The notes below the pieces were generated by a model. That model ran no database searches and was not told the DNA's origin. It was given only the letters and a program-made list of their open reading frames with translations. From positions 1,860,001 through 1,924,000 of the forward strand of contig JACONQ010000018.1 in assembly GCA_014281115.1 (NCBI GenBank): a stretch of DNA of 64,000 bases. The letters run 5' to 3'. Shown here piece by piece: positions 1 to 11,279 of the stretch. Numbering within the stretch: position 1 is the first letter of the stretch; every line of letters starts with the position of its first letter. This DNA comes from Laburnicola sp. R22_1. Taxonomy: Eukaryota; Ascomycota; Dothideomycetes; Pleosporales; Didymosphaeriaceae. Both the position numbers and the translations under genes were made by a program.

Positions 1-214
1 AGACGCACAACGGATCGAGCGGGTCCCGACGAAAGAACCGCCGAGGTCGCATCGACAGGATAATAGCACGAGCCATTACAGACCGGCTGGTTATCTCCCC
101 ACAGCAGCGAATGGAAGAAGCTCACCGGCTGGTGCTGGCAGCCCCAACGTGTCTTCCTATATTGGGTATGCGCAGATTCTCAATCTTGAGCGAGCCCACC
201 CATCCGATATATGC

Positions 215-731
215 TCATGACTCTTCATCGCCGAATGATAACTTGACAGGTTTCCCTTTCTTCTTGGTCTTCTTGATCGCTTTGGGTTCGGAGGCTTTCG
301 ACTCTTTGGGTTCATCCTCCTCCTTCTCTTCTCCGATCACTTTAGCAGCCTTCCGCTTCCTCGTACTCTTTCCGACTTGGGCGATGTTTTCCTTGGGTGG
401 TGCCTGCGCCGACACCTGCTTCGCGTTGTCGGTCTCTGAAGTGGCGTCGTCCTTGGCGGCTATAAGCGCCTCATACTCGGCTTTGGTAAGTGACTGATTC
501 GTGTCCTCCAGCACATAGGTGGGCGCATCCTCCTCATCGTCTTGCTTCAATCGTTTGTTCCTGGGAACAGGCTGCTCGTGGCGGCCAGAACAGTCTCCGG
601 CAAGCTCGCCTCGCAGCCGCCGCAGAAATGCTGGCTGGGTGTCGTCTTGCTATCGTGTTAGTCCGAATCATGTGGCTATACGTGGGGACCCGGGGCCTAC
701 CGTATGAAAGATCTTTGGCCTTGAAGCTCAT
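215..731 (-). CDS. DUF4604 domain protein, 2 exons
   Basis: Exons are complement 701-731 and 215-645, with a 55-nt intron at 646-700 (GT at 700, CAAG acceptor). The spliced frame gives 153 aa. The start reads MSFKAKDLSY, and the junction restores a YDDTQPAFLRRLRGEL-type stretch, which with the N-terminus is typical of fungal DUF4604 proteins. The C-terminus is Lys-rich and ends KLSFGDEES, matching the usual KLSFGD(D/E)E tail of this family. The middle (about 65-130) is acidic and basic low-complexity sequence, probably disordered. The molecular function of the family is not established. The alternative start at 550 would lose the conserved N-terminus, so the spliced model is preferred. A CACGTG site lies 36 bp upstream of the start. 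Confidence 0.85.
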
Positions 732-766
732 GGTGGCTGAGCTGAGTATCATGGAGCTGCGGTAAT

Positions 767-772
767 CACGTG
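767..772. promoter_or_regulatory. CACGTG E-box-like site
   Basis: A palindromic CACGTG lies 36 bp upstream of the DUF4604 start. It is the core site for fungal bHLH factors such as Cbf1-type proteins. Function is inferred only; a 6-bp site can occur by chance. Confidence 0.25.
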
Positions 773-1631
773 AGACGCCTGTAGCCCTGGAGCCCGAGCA
801 CTGCTGAAGCCCTGCAGAGAGTGTGGTTGCGGTGATCAAGCGACGGTGATGGCCGCAATGACCATCAGCCGGGGTCGCCTCGATGCGGGAGCGGAAGATT
901 CGCGGAGCTAGATTCCTTGGCGCCGTTAAATGCACACCGCGTCTACGCGACTTTTATTAATTACGCGTTGTTTACTTAGTGCCTTTTTCGGCCGATTGCG
1001 TATGTTGCTATGTCGTCAGTCGTCTCCGCCAGCATTGCATTGCGCGCCATTCTAACATCCATAGATACTTCCAAGGGCATCATCCCAGGCGGCTCAGGCC
1101 CCTAGTAAGGGTGCGCTTATCGAGCGGGTCCCTTGGACATGGGAAGCATCGTGCTTGCCTAAGCCCCTCAGCTAGTGTGATTTGAAACTAACACGCAATA
1201 ATCAACTTCACGATTCCACCGCGCAGACCGGACTGCAGACCTTCAGAGAACCCAAAATAGCCATAGGCGTCACTTCACTTTGGCTCGCCCCTACAACGCC
1301 CGACGCTCGACCGATTCTGCTCTCCTGAGACCGCCCTGGGCACCCCGGAGGTCTCTCCTGCTTGTTCTCTTCGCACCGATTGCGTTGGCCTCCAACTCCC
1401 ACTCTCCGCACCTCTCTTCGACGGAGCGATTCCGTGTCAGTGTAACATCGTCGCGCGTGAACCACGGAGAGACGTGGGCGCAGACGGCGCATGGTCAAAA
1501 GTGTGGACAGCGGCCACAGGCGCGAGATGATGGGCGTACAACAGCATGTCACAAGGAGGTCGCCCTCAGCAAAATTCAGCCAGGATAGATTCAACGACGT
1601 GCCGCGCCGAGTGGAGACGGCACCTCCTCCA
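773..1631. other. intergenic region between divergent genes
   Basis: This stretch lies between the minus-strand DUF4604 gene and the plus-strand mannosyltransferase. Open frames here (for example on minus at 1208-1696) have no recognisable protein character and overlap the next gene's first exon. It most likely holds both promoters and 5' UTRs. Confidence 0.5.
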
Positions 1632-3265
1632 ATGGGGTTCTTCCATAGGCGGATACAACTCAACGGGAGCTCTTCCACTTCAGTCCCGCTAGGCATAGTT
1701 TTGCTGTTCCCGGGACTGGTTATAATGTTAATCTTGATCCTCTTTTGGAGGTCACCGGGCTCGGATGGTGTTATGATGATGCCCGCTGGTACTCCTCCGT
1801 CAATAAGGTATCTTCGCCGCTTCCACCTCGATCAGCGACCAGGCTAATACAGTCGTAGAAAGATAAGCGACAGGTACGACAAACCCTTCGCGATAGGCTG
1901 CCTCGAACCCCAAGTTAACGCCCCCCGAGCGAATGCTGCATTTGTTGTGCTGGCAAGGAATAAGGAGCTTGACGGTGTCTTACAGTCAGTCAAGTCGATA
2001 GAACGGCACTTCAACCGGTGGTTCCACTATCCTTATGTCTTCCTCAACGATGGCGATTTCAACGAAACATTCAAAGAGATTGTGGAAAAACACACGAGCG
2101 CGCCAGTGGAGTGGGGGAAGATCGGCCCTGACATGTGGGGTTTCCCAGAGTGGGTGGATCCCGCGGTTGCGAAAGAGGGTATACAAAAGCAAGGTGATGA
2201 GGCCATCATGTACGGCGGAATGGAGAGTTACCACCATATGTGTCGATTTTACTCCGGGTGGGTTAGAGTGATGATTTAGAGTCATCAAAAGCTAACGGGT
2301 GAATAGTTTCTTCTATAAACACGAACTGCTGCAAAAGTACGAATGGTACTGGCGTCTTGAGCCCGAGATCAAGTACTTCTGCGATATCACATAGTACGTA
2401 CAGCTATGCTCATAAAATGTCTGGCTAATAATTGAAGCGATCCGTTCCAACACATGATTCGGAATAATAAAACGTACGGCTTCACGATCGCCGTGAAAGA
2501 GCTAAGAGAGACCGTGCCTAACATCTTTCGATATGCATCTGCCTACAAAAGAAAGTACAATATCAAGTCCCAGGGTCTGTGGGAGATGTTTTTGGAAAAG
2601 CCGGAGGAGAAGGAAGAGCAAGACCTGACCGAGAAAGATGACAAATCCAAGAAGCCTCTTCCACATGGGATGCTCGACTCCGAGGCTGGGGCCAGTGCGC
2701 TTCCGGACACCGATCCTGAAGCAATGGAGGGCGAATCATACAACATGTGTCACTTCTGGAGTAACTTCGAGATTGCTCGGCTTGACTTTTTCCGCAGCAA
2801 GGAATACAATGACTTTTTCGAGATGATGGACCGGAGCGGCGGCTTTTGGATGGAGCGGGTATGTTGACCTAGAATACTCTACTGAATTTATCTGACGCAT
2901 TGTAGTGGGGCGATGCACCGATCCACTCTCTTGCCGCTGGAGCATTGTTGAGCCCGAGAGACGTCCATTACTTCCGCGACTTTGGCTATCGGCACACGAC
3001 GATCCAGCACTGTCCAGCAAATGCACCAGCCCGCCAGCTACCGAGGCCACCATACCTGGAAAAGACGACTGTGGATGAGAAGGCTCGACGCGAAGAGGAC
3101 GAATACTGGGCCAAGTGGGATCCGGTGAAAGAGAACGGCGTGGGATGCCGGTGTAAGTGCGATCAGGATATCGTCGACGTGGAAGGGAAGCAGGGCTCTT
3201 GTCTTGCAGAGTGGGTGGATGTTGCGGGGGGCTGGGCGTCGCCAGCTACCACTTCGACGCTTTGA
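1632..3265 (+). CDS. KTR4-like alpha-1,2-mannosyltransferase (GT15), 5 exons
   Basis: Exons are 1632-1807, 1853-2257, 2307-2393, 2438-2858 and 2906-3265 (introns 44-49 nt), coding 482 aa. Phase closes at each junction. Residues about 18-39 form one hydrophobic signal-anchor, as expected for a type II Golgi enzyme. GT15 hallmarks follow: YPYVFLNDGDF near the start of the domain, YGGMESYHHMCRF, then WYWRLEPEIKYFCDI (about 207-221), NNKTYGF, and YNMCHFWSNFEIARLDFF with Glu near 334. The Glu of the NFEI motif is the proposed nucleophile in Kre2/Mnt1. An acidic, charged insertion (about 275-322) and the Cys-rich tail CRCKCD resemble the Ktr4 branch. These enzymes add alpha-1,2-mannose from GDP-mannose to O- and N-linked glycans with Mn2+. 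The frame start at 1491 was rejected because the signal-anchor begins shortly after 1632. Confidence 0.9.
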
Positions 3266-4138
3266 TTTGGGTGATACCATGGAGGATGCAGTTCTGCTAC
3301 GACGCGCGCCGGTTCTATGATGATTTGCTTTTCGCAGGGAAAAGGGGCCATGGCTATACGACGACGGCGTTGGTGGATGGCTGCAATGTTCATTGTATAT
3401 ATTGATACGCCTGTGCTGTAATTACGAGCTCATTGCTCTTGTGGGTACCTACATGGGCATTCATAGCGTACGTACCACATTAGAGACCGAGAGTGATATC
3501 ATCGTCGTAATCAATAACGGGTAGTCACAAGTCATTCATATGCTGCCAGTTGCAGCGAGTGGAACGCGGCCCCGATCACGGTGAGAGTGCAGTTGGCTGC
3601 GTGACCACGGTATCTACGCTGATAGGGCGTCGCCAAGGGGCGGCGATGGGGTACTTTCCTTTGAGCGCGGCCGCGGCGGCGGGGCCGCATTCGGCTGCCC
3701 CTCCCTCCCCAGGCTCCCAGCAGCAGCCAGCTCTCCCCGTAAGCACCCGCTAACCAGCAGCCAGCAGCCAGCAGCATCCCAGCAGCATCGCCCGTCATCC
3801 CACGTCTACAACACTCCCATTCCCTTACCTTCCCTTACCATTCGCCTCCGCTTCCATTCACCCAACGCTTGCCGCCTCTATCCTGGGCCACCCTCCGCTT
3901 CTGCACGGCCCGCGGCCGTCTCATCAACAGGCGACAGTGAACGTGTTCGTGCAGGCACCAGCCCCACCTTCTCCCCCGCGGTCCCATCATCGACGCGTTG
4001 AGCCCAGGTTAGGCAGCGCCCCAAACTTCACCACCCGCGCCCCGTCTGTTTCACAGCTGAACTGCGTAACTGCCCACCTCCATCGCTTTCCCGAACCGCT
4101 GCGTGCGCTTTTCCTGATGCTGCAGTGCTGACACGACG
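3266..4138. other. intergenic region with CT-rich promoter
   Basis: No supported gene. It holds a GC-rich block near 3666-3690, a CAGCAGC-type short repeat near 3718-3790, and a long pyrimidine-rich stretch (about 3800-3990) of the kind common just upstream of highly expressed fungal genes. It is probably the promoter and 5' UTR of the 795-aa gene. Confidence 0.5.
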
Positions 4139-6526
4139 ATGAGCAGGCCCGACTCTCCTCAGGAACTCGAATACCCACCGATACGGATCAACCAGTCCCT
4201 TGCCCAACTCGACCTCAACGCTCTGATCATGCGTTCCAACCCGCACCGCCCCACCGAGGAGGCCAACTCACTCGACGAGAGCTCCTACGAAGTGGTGGGC
4301 ATGAGCGACAGCATCTGCAGCGTCTCCGACGATGACGGCCACACTGCGTCGGTCGCTTCTACCTCGCCCGATGATATCTCCGTCGAAACACTGTCGGGAA
4401 CCGATGACGACGATGATGATGACTTTGAGCACCACTATGTCGACGAGGCTTCGCAAGCCATCGAACCCTCCGTAGCCGACCCTCTTGATGCCCACGTTAT
4501 AGCAGCAGGGCAGGACAGCGTACTCACCGAGCGTCCAAGCCTGTGTGACAGCGAGAGCGGATACCACTTCAAGATGCACGAGCAATCTGCTGTTGACTCG
4601 GACTTTTTGGAGGGTTCCAGCATCGTGAAAGAGTTCACTCCAGAACAGAGCTTGTCCAAAGTGTTGGAAGCCTATGGCTGTTCAGATATCCGCCTTACCG
4701 TGCGAGCTGGCCTAGCGGAACGCTTCTACCCGGACTGCGAGTCCTTCAGAGTGCTGTTCGTGGGTCGCATGGACACATGGAACGAGGAGCGGATCAAGAG
4801 TAGTCTCCTAAATGCACTCATTGCTTCCCCTGGATCATCAAAGTCTGTCATGGTACGCGGTCAGATGGAGCCATACAGCCCGGTCTTGCACACGGATCAT
4901 TGTACGAGCATCGAGGTACTGCCCGAGCCAAGCAAGGATGCCCGCGTTGTCATCACGCTCGACGACAGCGAGGGAGCAGAGCTTGCTTTCGGCACCAGTG
5001 GAAAGCAACACACTGTTGGCTCAGCTTCCTTTCCCGATCTAGTCATCTTCTGCTACCCGCAGACAAGCGGTGCCGCTTTGGGAGAATCGGATCTGTTAGC
5101 CGCTCGCGACGCATTCCAAAGGCACGGCATTCCATACCTTGATATTACGGACCATCGACGATTCCACGAGGACCATGTAGGCTTTCGTTACAATTCCCGG
5201 AGTTTGCGAGTCTGTGTAGAAGGTCGCACTAATGTCGAGTGCCAGTTCGTCGAACGAGACGTACTCCCCATGGATGTGTTCAACTTTATGCAGCTCGAAT
5301 CGTCCGATCTGAATCGACACCTGGTTGCCATCAGCCCTCGTCTGCAATCGCTTCGTCTGTCAAACCACAGCGAACACGCCGATCTATGGAGAATCAACGA
5401 CTTCATTCCTACATACGTGGCTAGAGTCTGGAAATTTGCACCAGCTGTTGACAGGCTACAATTAACGCTTCTTGCTGTGTGCGGAATAGTGGCTCTCTCT
5501 TACCTTACTGCAGGATTACAGCCTCTGCAAGCTGCCCTTTCACGAGTTGTGCCACCTGAACCTGCAGGCCTCTGCTCATCAGCCCCCGCTGCGATCATTT
5601 CAGCGGCCCAGGCGTCTACGTCGGCGACTCCTTCGACCACTGCCGATAACCTGCTCCATGCCATTGTTGCAAAACACTCTGGTTTTGGACAGAATGTTGA
5701 CAAGAGCCTGAAGGGAGCTGATTCTCTGCGAAGGAAGGTTGTCCAGCACCTTGAGCAGACGAAACAAGTTGAACAGCCGAAAAAGAAGTCTGATGGCAAG
5801 GAAGCCAAAGAATACCGAAAATCACAGAAGAAAGCAGGGAAGACTGGTGTCTTCGAAATCCAAACCAGCGGAGAACAGCAATTCATTCTCCGTCCTCCGA
5901 AAGAGCTTATCGGCCGCGCACGGAAGCCCCAACTGCAGATTCAGGTGTCGAGGGACGCGCAGACTGTCCCCATTCGTTATGAGCGCACGATGGATGGAGT
6001 CTATATTGTGGATCTCGCCAAAGAGTACCCTGCCGGTTCTTTCAACGTCAGTATTGCAACACACTCGAAACCGCTTATGCAACAATCTTTCAACATCAGC
6101 TTGGGTCGCGAAAAGCCTCGTGTTGCTCGGTTGGTTGATTCTATCAAGGCTCATCACAACATTCGAGACATTTCTTCCAGCATCGTACAACAAGTCCAGT
6201 CAATTTCTACACGTTTAACAGATGGAACTCATTCCTGGAAGGACAAAGCTAGCCTAGCCCGTCATGACTGGGTCGATCGCTTGCAAGGTGCTAGAAAGGA
6301 AGCCAACCGCCAGCTAGCTGCTGGTTCAGATGCCGTGCGTGTAGCTCGCAGTCGGGCGTGGACGAGCTTTCGTAGGGCCACTGCTCCAGTCAGGACCTCG
6401 AAACGCCTAATAGTGGCAAGGAACAATGCTTACATTGCGCGATGTGGCTTTGAGCGGGCGGTGGGCCTGTCAAGCAAGGACCGGAATGGAAAGAAGACAC
6501 GGTCGTGCGAGGCTGCGAAGTGGTGA
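4139..6526 (+). CDS. Unrecognised 795-aa single-pass membrane protein
   Basis: A single uninterrupted frame of 795 aa. I do not recognise a characterised homologue. Residues 1-110 are Ser/Asp-rich, with an acidic run of seven Asp near 90. Residues about 165-400 look globular, containing FRVLFVGRMDTW and a Ser-rich loop. A hydrophobic segment near 441-461 (LTLLAVCGIVALSYLTAGL) is a likely transmembrane helix. A Lys-rich segment (about 540-567) precedes a beta-rich stretch near 568-657 that resembles an immunoglobulin/filamin-type fold. The C-terminus is basic and helical with many Arg/Ala. Balanced codon use and the absence of stops over 2.4 kb support a real gene. The start is the first ATG after a pyrimidine-rich leader. 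Topology and fold are inferred by eye. Confidence 0.8.
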   Translation: MSRPDSPQELEYPPIRINQSLAQLDLNALIMRSNPHRPTEEANSLDESSYEVVGMSDSICSVSDDDGHTASVASTSPDDISVETLSGTDDDDDDDFEHHYVDEASQAIEPSVADPLDAHVIAAGQDSVLTERPSLCDSESGYHFKMHEQSAVDSDFLEGSSIVKEFTPEQSLSKVLEAYGCSDIRLTVRAGLAERFYPDCESFRVLFVGRMDTWNEERIKSSLLNALIASPGSSKSVMVRGQMEPYSPVLHTDHCTSIEVLPEPSKDARVVITLDDSEGAELAFGTSGKQHTVGSASFPDLVIFCYPQTSGAALGESDLLAARDAFQRHGIPYLDITDHRRFHEDHVGFRYNSRSLRVCVEGRTNVECQFVERDVLPMDVFNFMQLESSDLNRHLVAISPRLQSLRLSNHSEHADLWRINDFIPTYVARVWKFAPAVDRLQLTLLAVCGIVALSYLTAGLQPLQAALSRVVPPEPAGLCSSAPAAIISAAQASTSATPSTTADNLLHAIVAKHSGFGQNVDKSLKGADSLRRKVVQHLEQTKQVEQPKKKSDGKEAKEYRKSQKKAGKTGVFEIQTSGEQQFILRPPKELIGRARKPQLQIQVSRDAQTVPIRYERTMDGVYIVDLAKEYPAGSFNVSIATHSKPLMQQSFNISLGREKPRVARLVDSIKAHHNIRDISSSIVQQVQSISTRLTDGTHSWKDKASLARHDWVDRLQGARKEANRQLAAGSDAVRVARSRAWTSFRRATAPVRTSKRLIVARNNAYIARCGFERAVGLSSKDRNGKKTRSCEAAKW

Positions 6527-7146
6527 ACAGATTTAGGGTATCTAGGGTGTGGGATGGGACAGGCGTTCCTGATTTCGGTTTCCACATAGGATGGCGTTTG
6601 AGATTTTGTCCACATGGAGTACGACATCGGGGGCATGGGCATTATATACCAGAATCATGAAGCGCTGGGACAAATCACTAGGAGTGTCTGGCGGGTGCTC
6701 TTGGATTCGGCGCTCAATCTTGCGCAAGGGTAACGGTTCAGACACCTAGGTAGATTTTGTGGTAGTCATTGTAGACTAGTCTCCTCTTGAATTTGGGACT
6801 TTTTATTAGAGTGCTAGGATTGTTCTCTTCATGATTGACAATTGTTTAGAAAGGTGGTGTGCGGAGCGATGACGTGTTGGTGCCTTGGAACTCCATCCAG
6901 GCTACATTAGGCTGCAAAGAAGACCCTGGAGTGAAGGGCAGGGGGACCAGGGTGGCCTACGTGGATTGCCATGTGGCACGTGCGGGCGGACGCACCTGGC
7001 CTGGGCAGCCCCTCCATCGCGACTTCTGTTTAAATTCTGGAGCAGTGCCAACAACGCTCCCCGCACACACAAACCCGCACTCTTGCCTTTTCCACCAACT
7101 CACCCAAAGCCGTTGAGCCTACCTTAGCTTCATCCACCCGCACAAC
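6527..7146. other. intergenic region upstream of RanBP1
   Basis: No supported gene. It holds the 3' flank of the 795-aa gene and the promoter of RanBP1. A CACGTG site lies at 6977-6982, and pyrimidine-rich sequence runs through about 7060-7145, directly before the RanBP1 start. Confidence 0.5.
6977..6982. promoter_or_regulatory. CACGTG E-box-like site upstream of RanBP1
   Basis: A palindromic CACGTG lies about 165 bp upstream of the RanBP1 start, within GC-rich sequence. It fits a bHLH factor site, but only the motif supports this. Confidence 0.25.
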
Positions 7147-8060
7147 ATGGCCGACGCCAAACCTGACCCCGCCGCTGAGCAGGCCACGGCCCCGGCCGCC
7201 ACTCTCCAGAAGGACGAGACGGCAAAGGTGACGACGGACATCACCGAGGCGAAGCCTGCCGAGGACAAGCCTGCTGCCTCGGCCACTGAGACGGTCGCCA
7301 GCACCGCGTCGACGGCCACGGCGGCCGTCAAGGACAATGTTTTCTCCATGTTTGGCGGGGGTCCCAAGAAGGAGAAGAAGGAGGCCGACGACGACGACGA
7401 AAACGAGCCCTCAGGTGCATCCAAGCCCAAGGGCGAGGTAAGTGCACACATTGTGACGTGTGCGTGCTCGGCTCATCTTGTGCAGGACGAGAACCCCGAG
7501 AACGAGGAGCCCGACGTTGAATTCGCGCCCGTTGTGCACCTCACGGAGAAGGTCGACACCAAGACCAACGAGGAGCTCGAGGAGCAGACCTTCAAGATGC
7601 GCGCCAAGCTGTTCAAGTTCGACAGGGAGACGCGGGAGTGGAAGGAGCGGGGCACTGGCGACGTCAGGTTATTGAAGCACAAGGAGAACGGCAAGACGCG
7701 TCTCGTCATGCGCCGGGACAAGACACTCAAGGTGTGCGCCAACCACTACGGTAAGCTCCACCAGCGAGACTCATGCGGCAGTGGACATGTGCTAACGGAC
7801 GTAGTTGTGCCTGACATGAAATTGTCGCCCAACGTGGGTAGCGACCGCAGCTGGGTGTGGAACGCCGCGGCCGACGTCAGCGAGGGCGAGCCCGAAGCTC
7901 AGACGCTTGCCATCCGTTTTGCCAACAGCGAGAGTAAGTGTTGTTTGGTGGTGCAGTTTGTATACGAATGCTGACCAGCTTCTGCGCAGATGCCAACCTT
8001 TTCAAGGAGGCTTTCATCAAGGCCCAGCAGGAGAATGAGGCGCTTTTCAAGGCCGAGTAG
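7147..8060 (+). CDS. YRB1: Ran-specific GTPase-activating protein 1 (RanBP1/Yrb1), 4 exons
   Basis: Exons 7147-7437, 7486-7750, 7805-7933 and 7990-8060 code 251 aa; introns are 48, 54 and 56 nt with clear GTAAG/CAG-type ends. Residues 1-100 are Ala/Thr/Glu-rich and disordered, and include a VFSMFGGG stretch. The Ran-binding domain fills the rest: [48 protein letters not shown], then W-V-W and [11 protein letters not shown]. The WKERG-G core and RRD-TLK-ANH are diagnostic for RanBP1. The protein binds Ran-GTP and stimulates RanGAP, releasing Ran from export complexes on the cytoplasmic side of the nuclear pore. The first intron is in frame and could be read through, but retaining it would add a Cys-rich stretch unlike the family. 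Confidence 0.93.
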
Positions 8061-8687
8061 AGGGGGCTGCGGCGGACGGCTGAGGCACGGCCTGATGGAC
8101 TCGATGAACGACGGCGATGAGATTTAGCAACGGTACTACAACCCGGCGACAGAGACGCCCACACTGCACATAGATAGCCTCTGCAGCGCCACGAGTTGCT
8201 GCTGGAGATGTCCCCAAGCCCAATAATTGAATAAAGAGTTCAGCTCATCAAGTCTGCGGCTACGTTGAACGTTCTCTCACCCAGTCAGTAAAGTCAGGGA
8301 GCCGATGTTTGGACACTTCGCTCTAACTACAAACACGTTATGTCATAGGCTTTCACAGCCGCAGCCGCTTACTGCAGCTTGCCGCCTGCAGCATGTGAGT
8401 TGTGGTGTGGTGGCACGGCGGTGCGCCAAGGGCAAGCTGCAGTGAGAGAGGGAGCTTGCTTGCTCCTTGTGAGGGATTCCTGCCCGCTTGCGTCCCCGGC
8501 GCCCGCTAACTACTAAAAGCTCCGACCAGCCACTCAAGCACGCTTCACGCCTCACGCTCAACCTTGGACATCCTCAACGCGCCTGCCGTCCCCGCGCGTC
8601 TTCGCCAGCTACATAACTTCGCACAAACTCACAACCCCCGCGGACACCTTGCTACCACGTATACACACGCCATCTGAAGAAGTCATC
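8061..8687. other. intergenic region, RanBP1 3' UTR and TAF14 promoter
   Basis: No supported gene. Pyrimidine-rich and AC-rich leader sequence (about 8540-8685) directly precedes the TAF14 start codon. Confidence 0.5.
8230..8235 (+). terminator. AATAAA polyadenylation signal after RanBP1
   Basis: An AATAAA hexamer lies 170 bp downstream of the RanBP1 stop in otherwise GC-balanced sequence, a usual distance for a fungal 3' end. Fungal poly(A) signals are loose, so this is a plausible site and not a proven one. Confidence 0.35.
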
Positions 8688-9701
8688 ATGGTCGAGGTGG
8701 GCATTCCCGCGCCGCGCACTGCGACAAAACTGGCGGCCCATGGCTAACCTCTGCGCAGATCAAGCGCAACGTGAAGCTCATCACGACGCAGCGGCCCATG
8801 TACGTACCCGCGCCCATGGCACGCCTTGTGCAGAGACGCTGACATTTGCATGTAGCGCCGAGCCGTCGCCCATGGAGGGGTATCCGATGCGACAGTGGAG
8901 CATAGAGATATGGCTGCTGGACAAGGATGGCAACGAAATCACGGCCAACTGCTTCGAGAAGGCCGTCTATAACCTGCACCCGTCCTTCGAGAAGAACAAG
9001 CAAAGTAAGCCGCCCCGGGCACGGTAGGCGCGCGACCATGGCTGACTTGCGCAGCGTTCAAGAAGGCGCCCTTCCGCATCGAAGAAAAGGGCTGGGGCGA
9101 GTTCGACATGCAAATCACCTTAACAGGCGCCCACAAAGGCGGCGACCACACGCTGAACCACGACCTCAACTTCCACGCCGAACGGTACGAGGCCACACAT
9201 GTCGTGGTATGTCGGACCATCACCTGAGGATATTTGGGCATGGCGCGCTAACGAGCTGTGCGCAGACATTCAGAAACCCGAAGCCTGACCTCGTGGCGTT
9301 GCTCGAGCAGTCCACCGGCGAAGCGAATGGCGTGCGCGGAGGAAAGGCTGACGCGACCAAGAAGAAGAGCCGGAGGGAGAAGGCTGTAAGACTGCACTAT
9401 GTTGAGATTTCTCCGCCATGCACGCTAACCGCACCCTTCTAGGTTGACATGGAGAAGCTGGCCGATGGTCTCCAGAAGCTCACCGAAGACGACCTCCTTC
9501 AAGTGGTCACCATGGTGCATGACAACAAGACCAGCGAGACCTACACCAAGAACGACGTTGAGAGTAGGTCAAATCTTTCCTATACGCCCGATTAGCATTA
9601 ACTGTGTCCCAGATGGCGAGTTCCACGTCGATCTCTACACGCTGCCTGACTCCCTCGTCAAGATGCTGTGGGATTTCACATCCGAAAGGACTCCTCTATA
9701 G
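8688..9701 (+). CDS. TAF14: Taf14 (YEATS-domain transcription/chromatin subunit), 7 exons
   Basis: Exons 8688-8696, 8759-8799, 8856-9004, 9055-9206, 9266-9385, 9443-9563 and 9613-9701 code 226 aa; introns are 49-62 nt. The first exon holds only three codons. The protein begins MVEIKRNVKLITTQRP and continues with EPSPMEGYPMRQWSIEIWLL, the classic Taf14 YEATS start. His58 (NLHPSF) and Trp80 (EKGWGEFDM) fall where the YEATS acyl-lysine pocket residues lie in Taf14. NFHAERYEATHVV closes the YEATS fold. A Lys-rich linker is followed by a C-terminal extraterminal-like domain (about 175-226, DLLQVVTMVHDN..FHVDLYTLPDSLVKMLW). Taf14 is shared by TFIID, TFIIF, SWI/SNF, INO80 and NuA3 in yeast and reads acetyl/crotonyl-lysine. 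The micro-exon start and seven exons make this gene easy to mis-annotate. Confidence 0.93.
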
Positions 9702-11279
9702 CACAGACGCTCTTCCAACCTCGGGGAGGCAGTGCATGCTCCTCAACGCGACTTCTCACCCTAGGCTCCGTGCCCATAATATCACACGAACGGCACTACG
9801 ATGGTACCCTATTTGCAGAAGACCACATTTCAGCATAGTAGCGGTTGACCGTCTTTTGTACCAATTTTATTTCCTTGTGTAAAATTTCACTCTACTGGGC
9901 ACCTTTTTCGCTGGTCTGGTCTTTTCGATGGGACACGTTTAGTCCCTCTTTTTCCACGCCTCGGAGTTCTGGCAAAAGCGGGAGTGGGGGTGTGACTGGC
10001 GATTAGGGTACGGAACGATTCTTGGGTCTGACTGGGGGACCTTTATACTATGGAATGGATCATTATCTAGAGATTTTCTTTTCTTTTCGGGGTTTTCTTT
10101 TTCCCATCCCCTCAATTTGCTGGTTCTCATACATCTATCTCGTCGCTGCATGCATGGCTTGTGCTTAGCTAACCTAACTCGGCCGCCCGCTGTCCGAGCA
10201 AACGGATCACTTGCGACGCCTTTTTTTCTGCATATTTGTACGAGCATCCCCTTCTCGGATTCAATCGAGATAAATGTTCATGTTGCCGGAATGCGTCCTT
10301 GGCCGTTTATCGTACTCGTCGGCGCCATCCATGTGCGGAGTGGAGTGTCTTTTCGGAACAACTAACCAGCTAGGCATTTTCCATACTATACTTGTAGGCT
10401 GTAGCTACCTATCTACCCTACCCTACCTACCTACCTTGGCAGCCTAGCCTACAAACGCAATTTCTCTCTACCGAGGATCCTAAGCCCTAATGCACTATGT
10501 ACCCACGAGGCCTCCTAGCTGTACCTGGGCATAGCCCCTCTTACACACACACTATTCCGTACAATCTTTCCTTTTCTACCACACACCTGCTGGCTATCAT
10601 GATCCTCCGTCTTTAATGGACGGCTGGCTGTGTCGTCGTCGTTGTTGTTGTTGTCGTCGCTCTCACCAGCCGGCGCCGCCGGAGGAATCGACCTTAGAAC
10701 AACGCTCTAAATTTGAATGGAATGGGGCACCACACCGCTGGGAAGCGCATACAGTGGGCCAAGTAGACACAGACAGCCATGCACCCACCTGACGCCTGCC
10801 AAAGAGGCGGGTGATGGGCGGGATGTAAGGTAGCGTTGAAGAGGGAACGGGAGGCTGGTGAGGTCGTTGAGTTGGTTGTTTGGTCGTGAGGGGATGGAGC
10901 GAGGTATGTCACGGGGGATGCGGTTGGTGTGAATCGGGGGTGGCGGTGTGGATGGATGATGGGATTGCTGGAGCGGTGGTTTGGAAGTGCGTTGTTGGAC
11001 GATGAGGGTGAGGAGAGGCTTGGGGTTTTTGGGGGTTGAGGAGTGGAGATTTATGTGGTTGATGTGGTGGGGGTGGGTGTTTGGAGGGGGAGTATGGTGT
11101 TAGGATGATAGTCTGGGTACCTTGTGGTACCCTGGATGAGCAATAGTGAGGTTGATTGTTCGAAAGATTCTATGAGAATACATGGGAAATGTCACATAGT
11201 GTAAATCATGATGAGAAGGAGTGGTCACGTAGATGTTGGTGTCAATGTCACTACATTCTTGAATCTTTATCACGAACTA
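9702..11279. other. intergenic region between convergent genes, with short simple repeats
   Basis: About 1.6 kb with no supported gene. It contains a CTAC(C)-type simple repeat near 10405-10437 and a GTC/GTT trinucleotide run near 10632-10660, then a G/T-rich stretch (10840-11100). A minus-strand open frame of 72 codons (10694-10912) lacks recognisable features. The region probably holds the 3' UTRs of TAF14 and of the dehydrogenase gene. Confidence 0.45.

Noticed and set aside
1208..1696. Minus-strand 162-codon open frame
   Set aside because: It overlaps the promoter and first exon of the mannosyltransferase, has biased Arg/Ser/Cys content and no recognisable domain.
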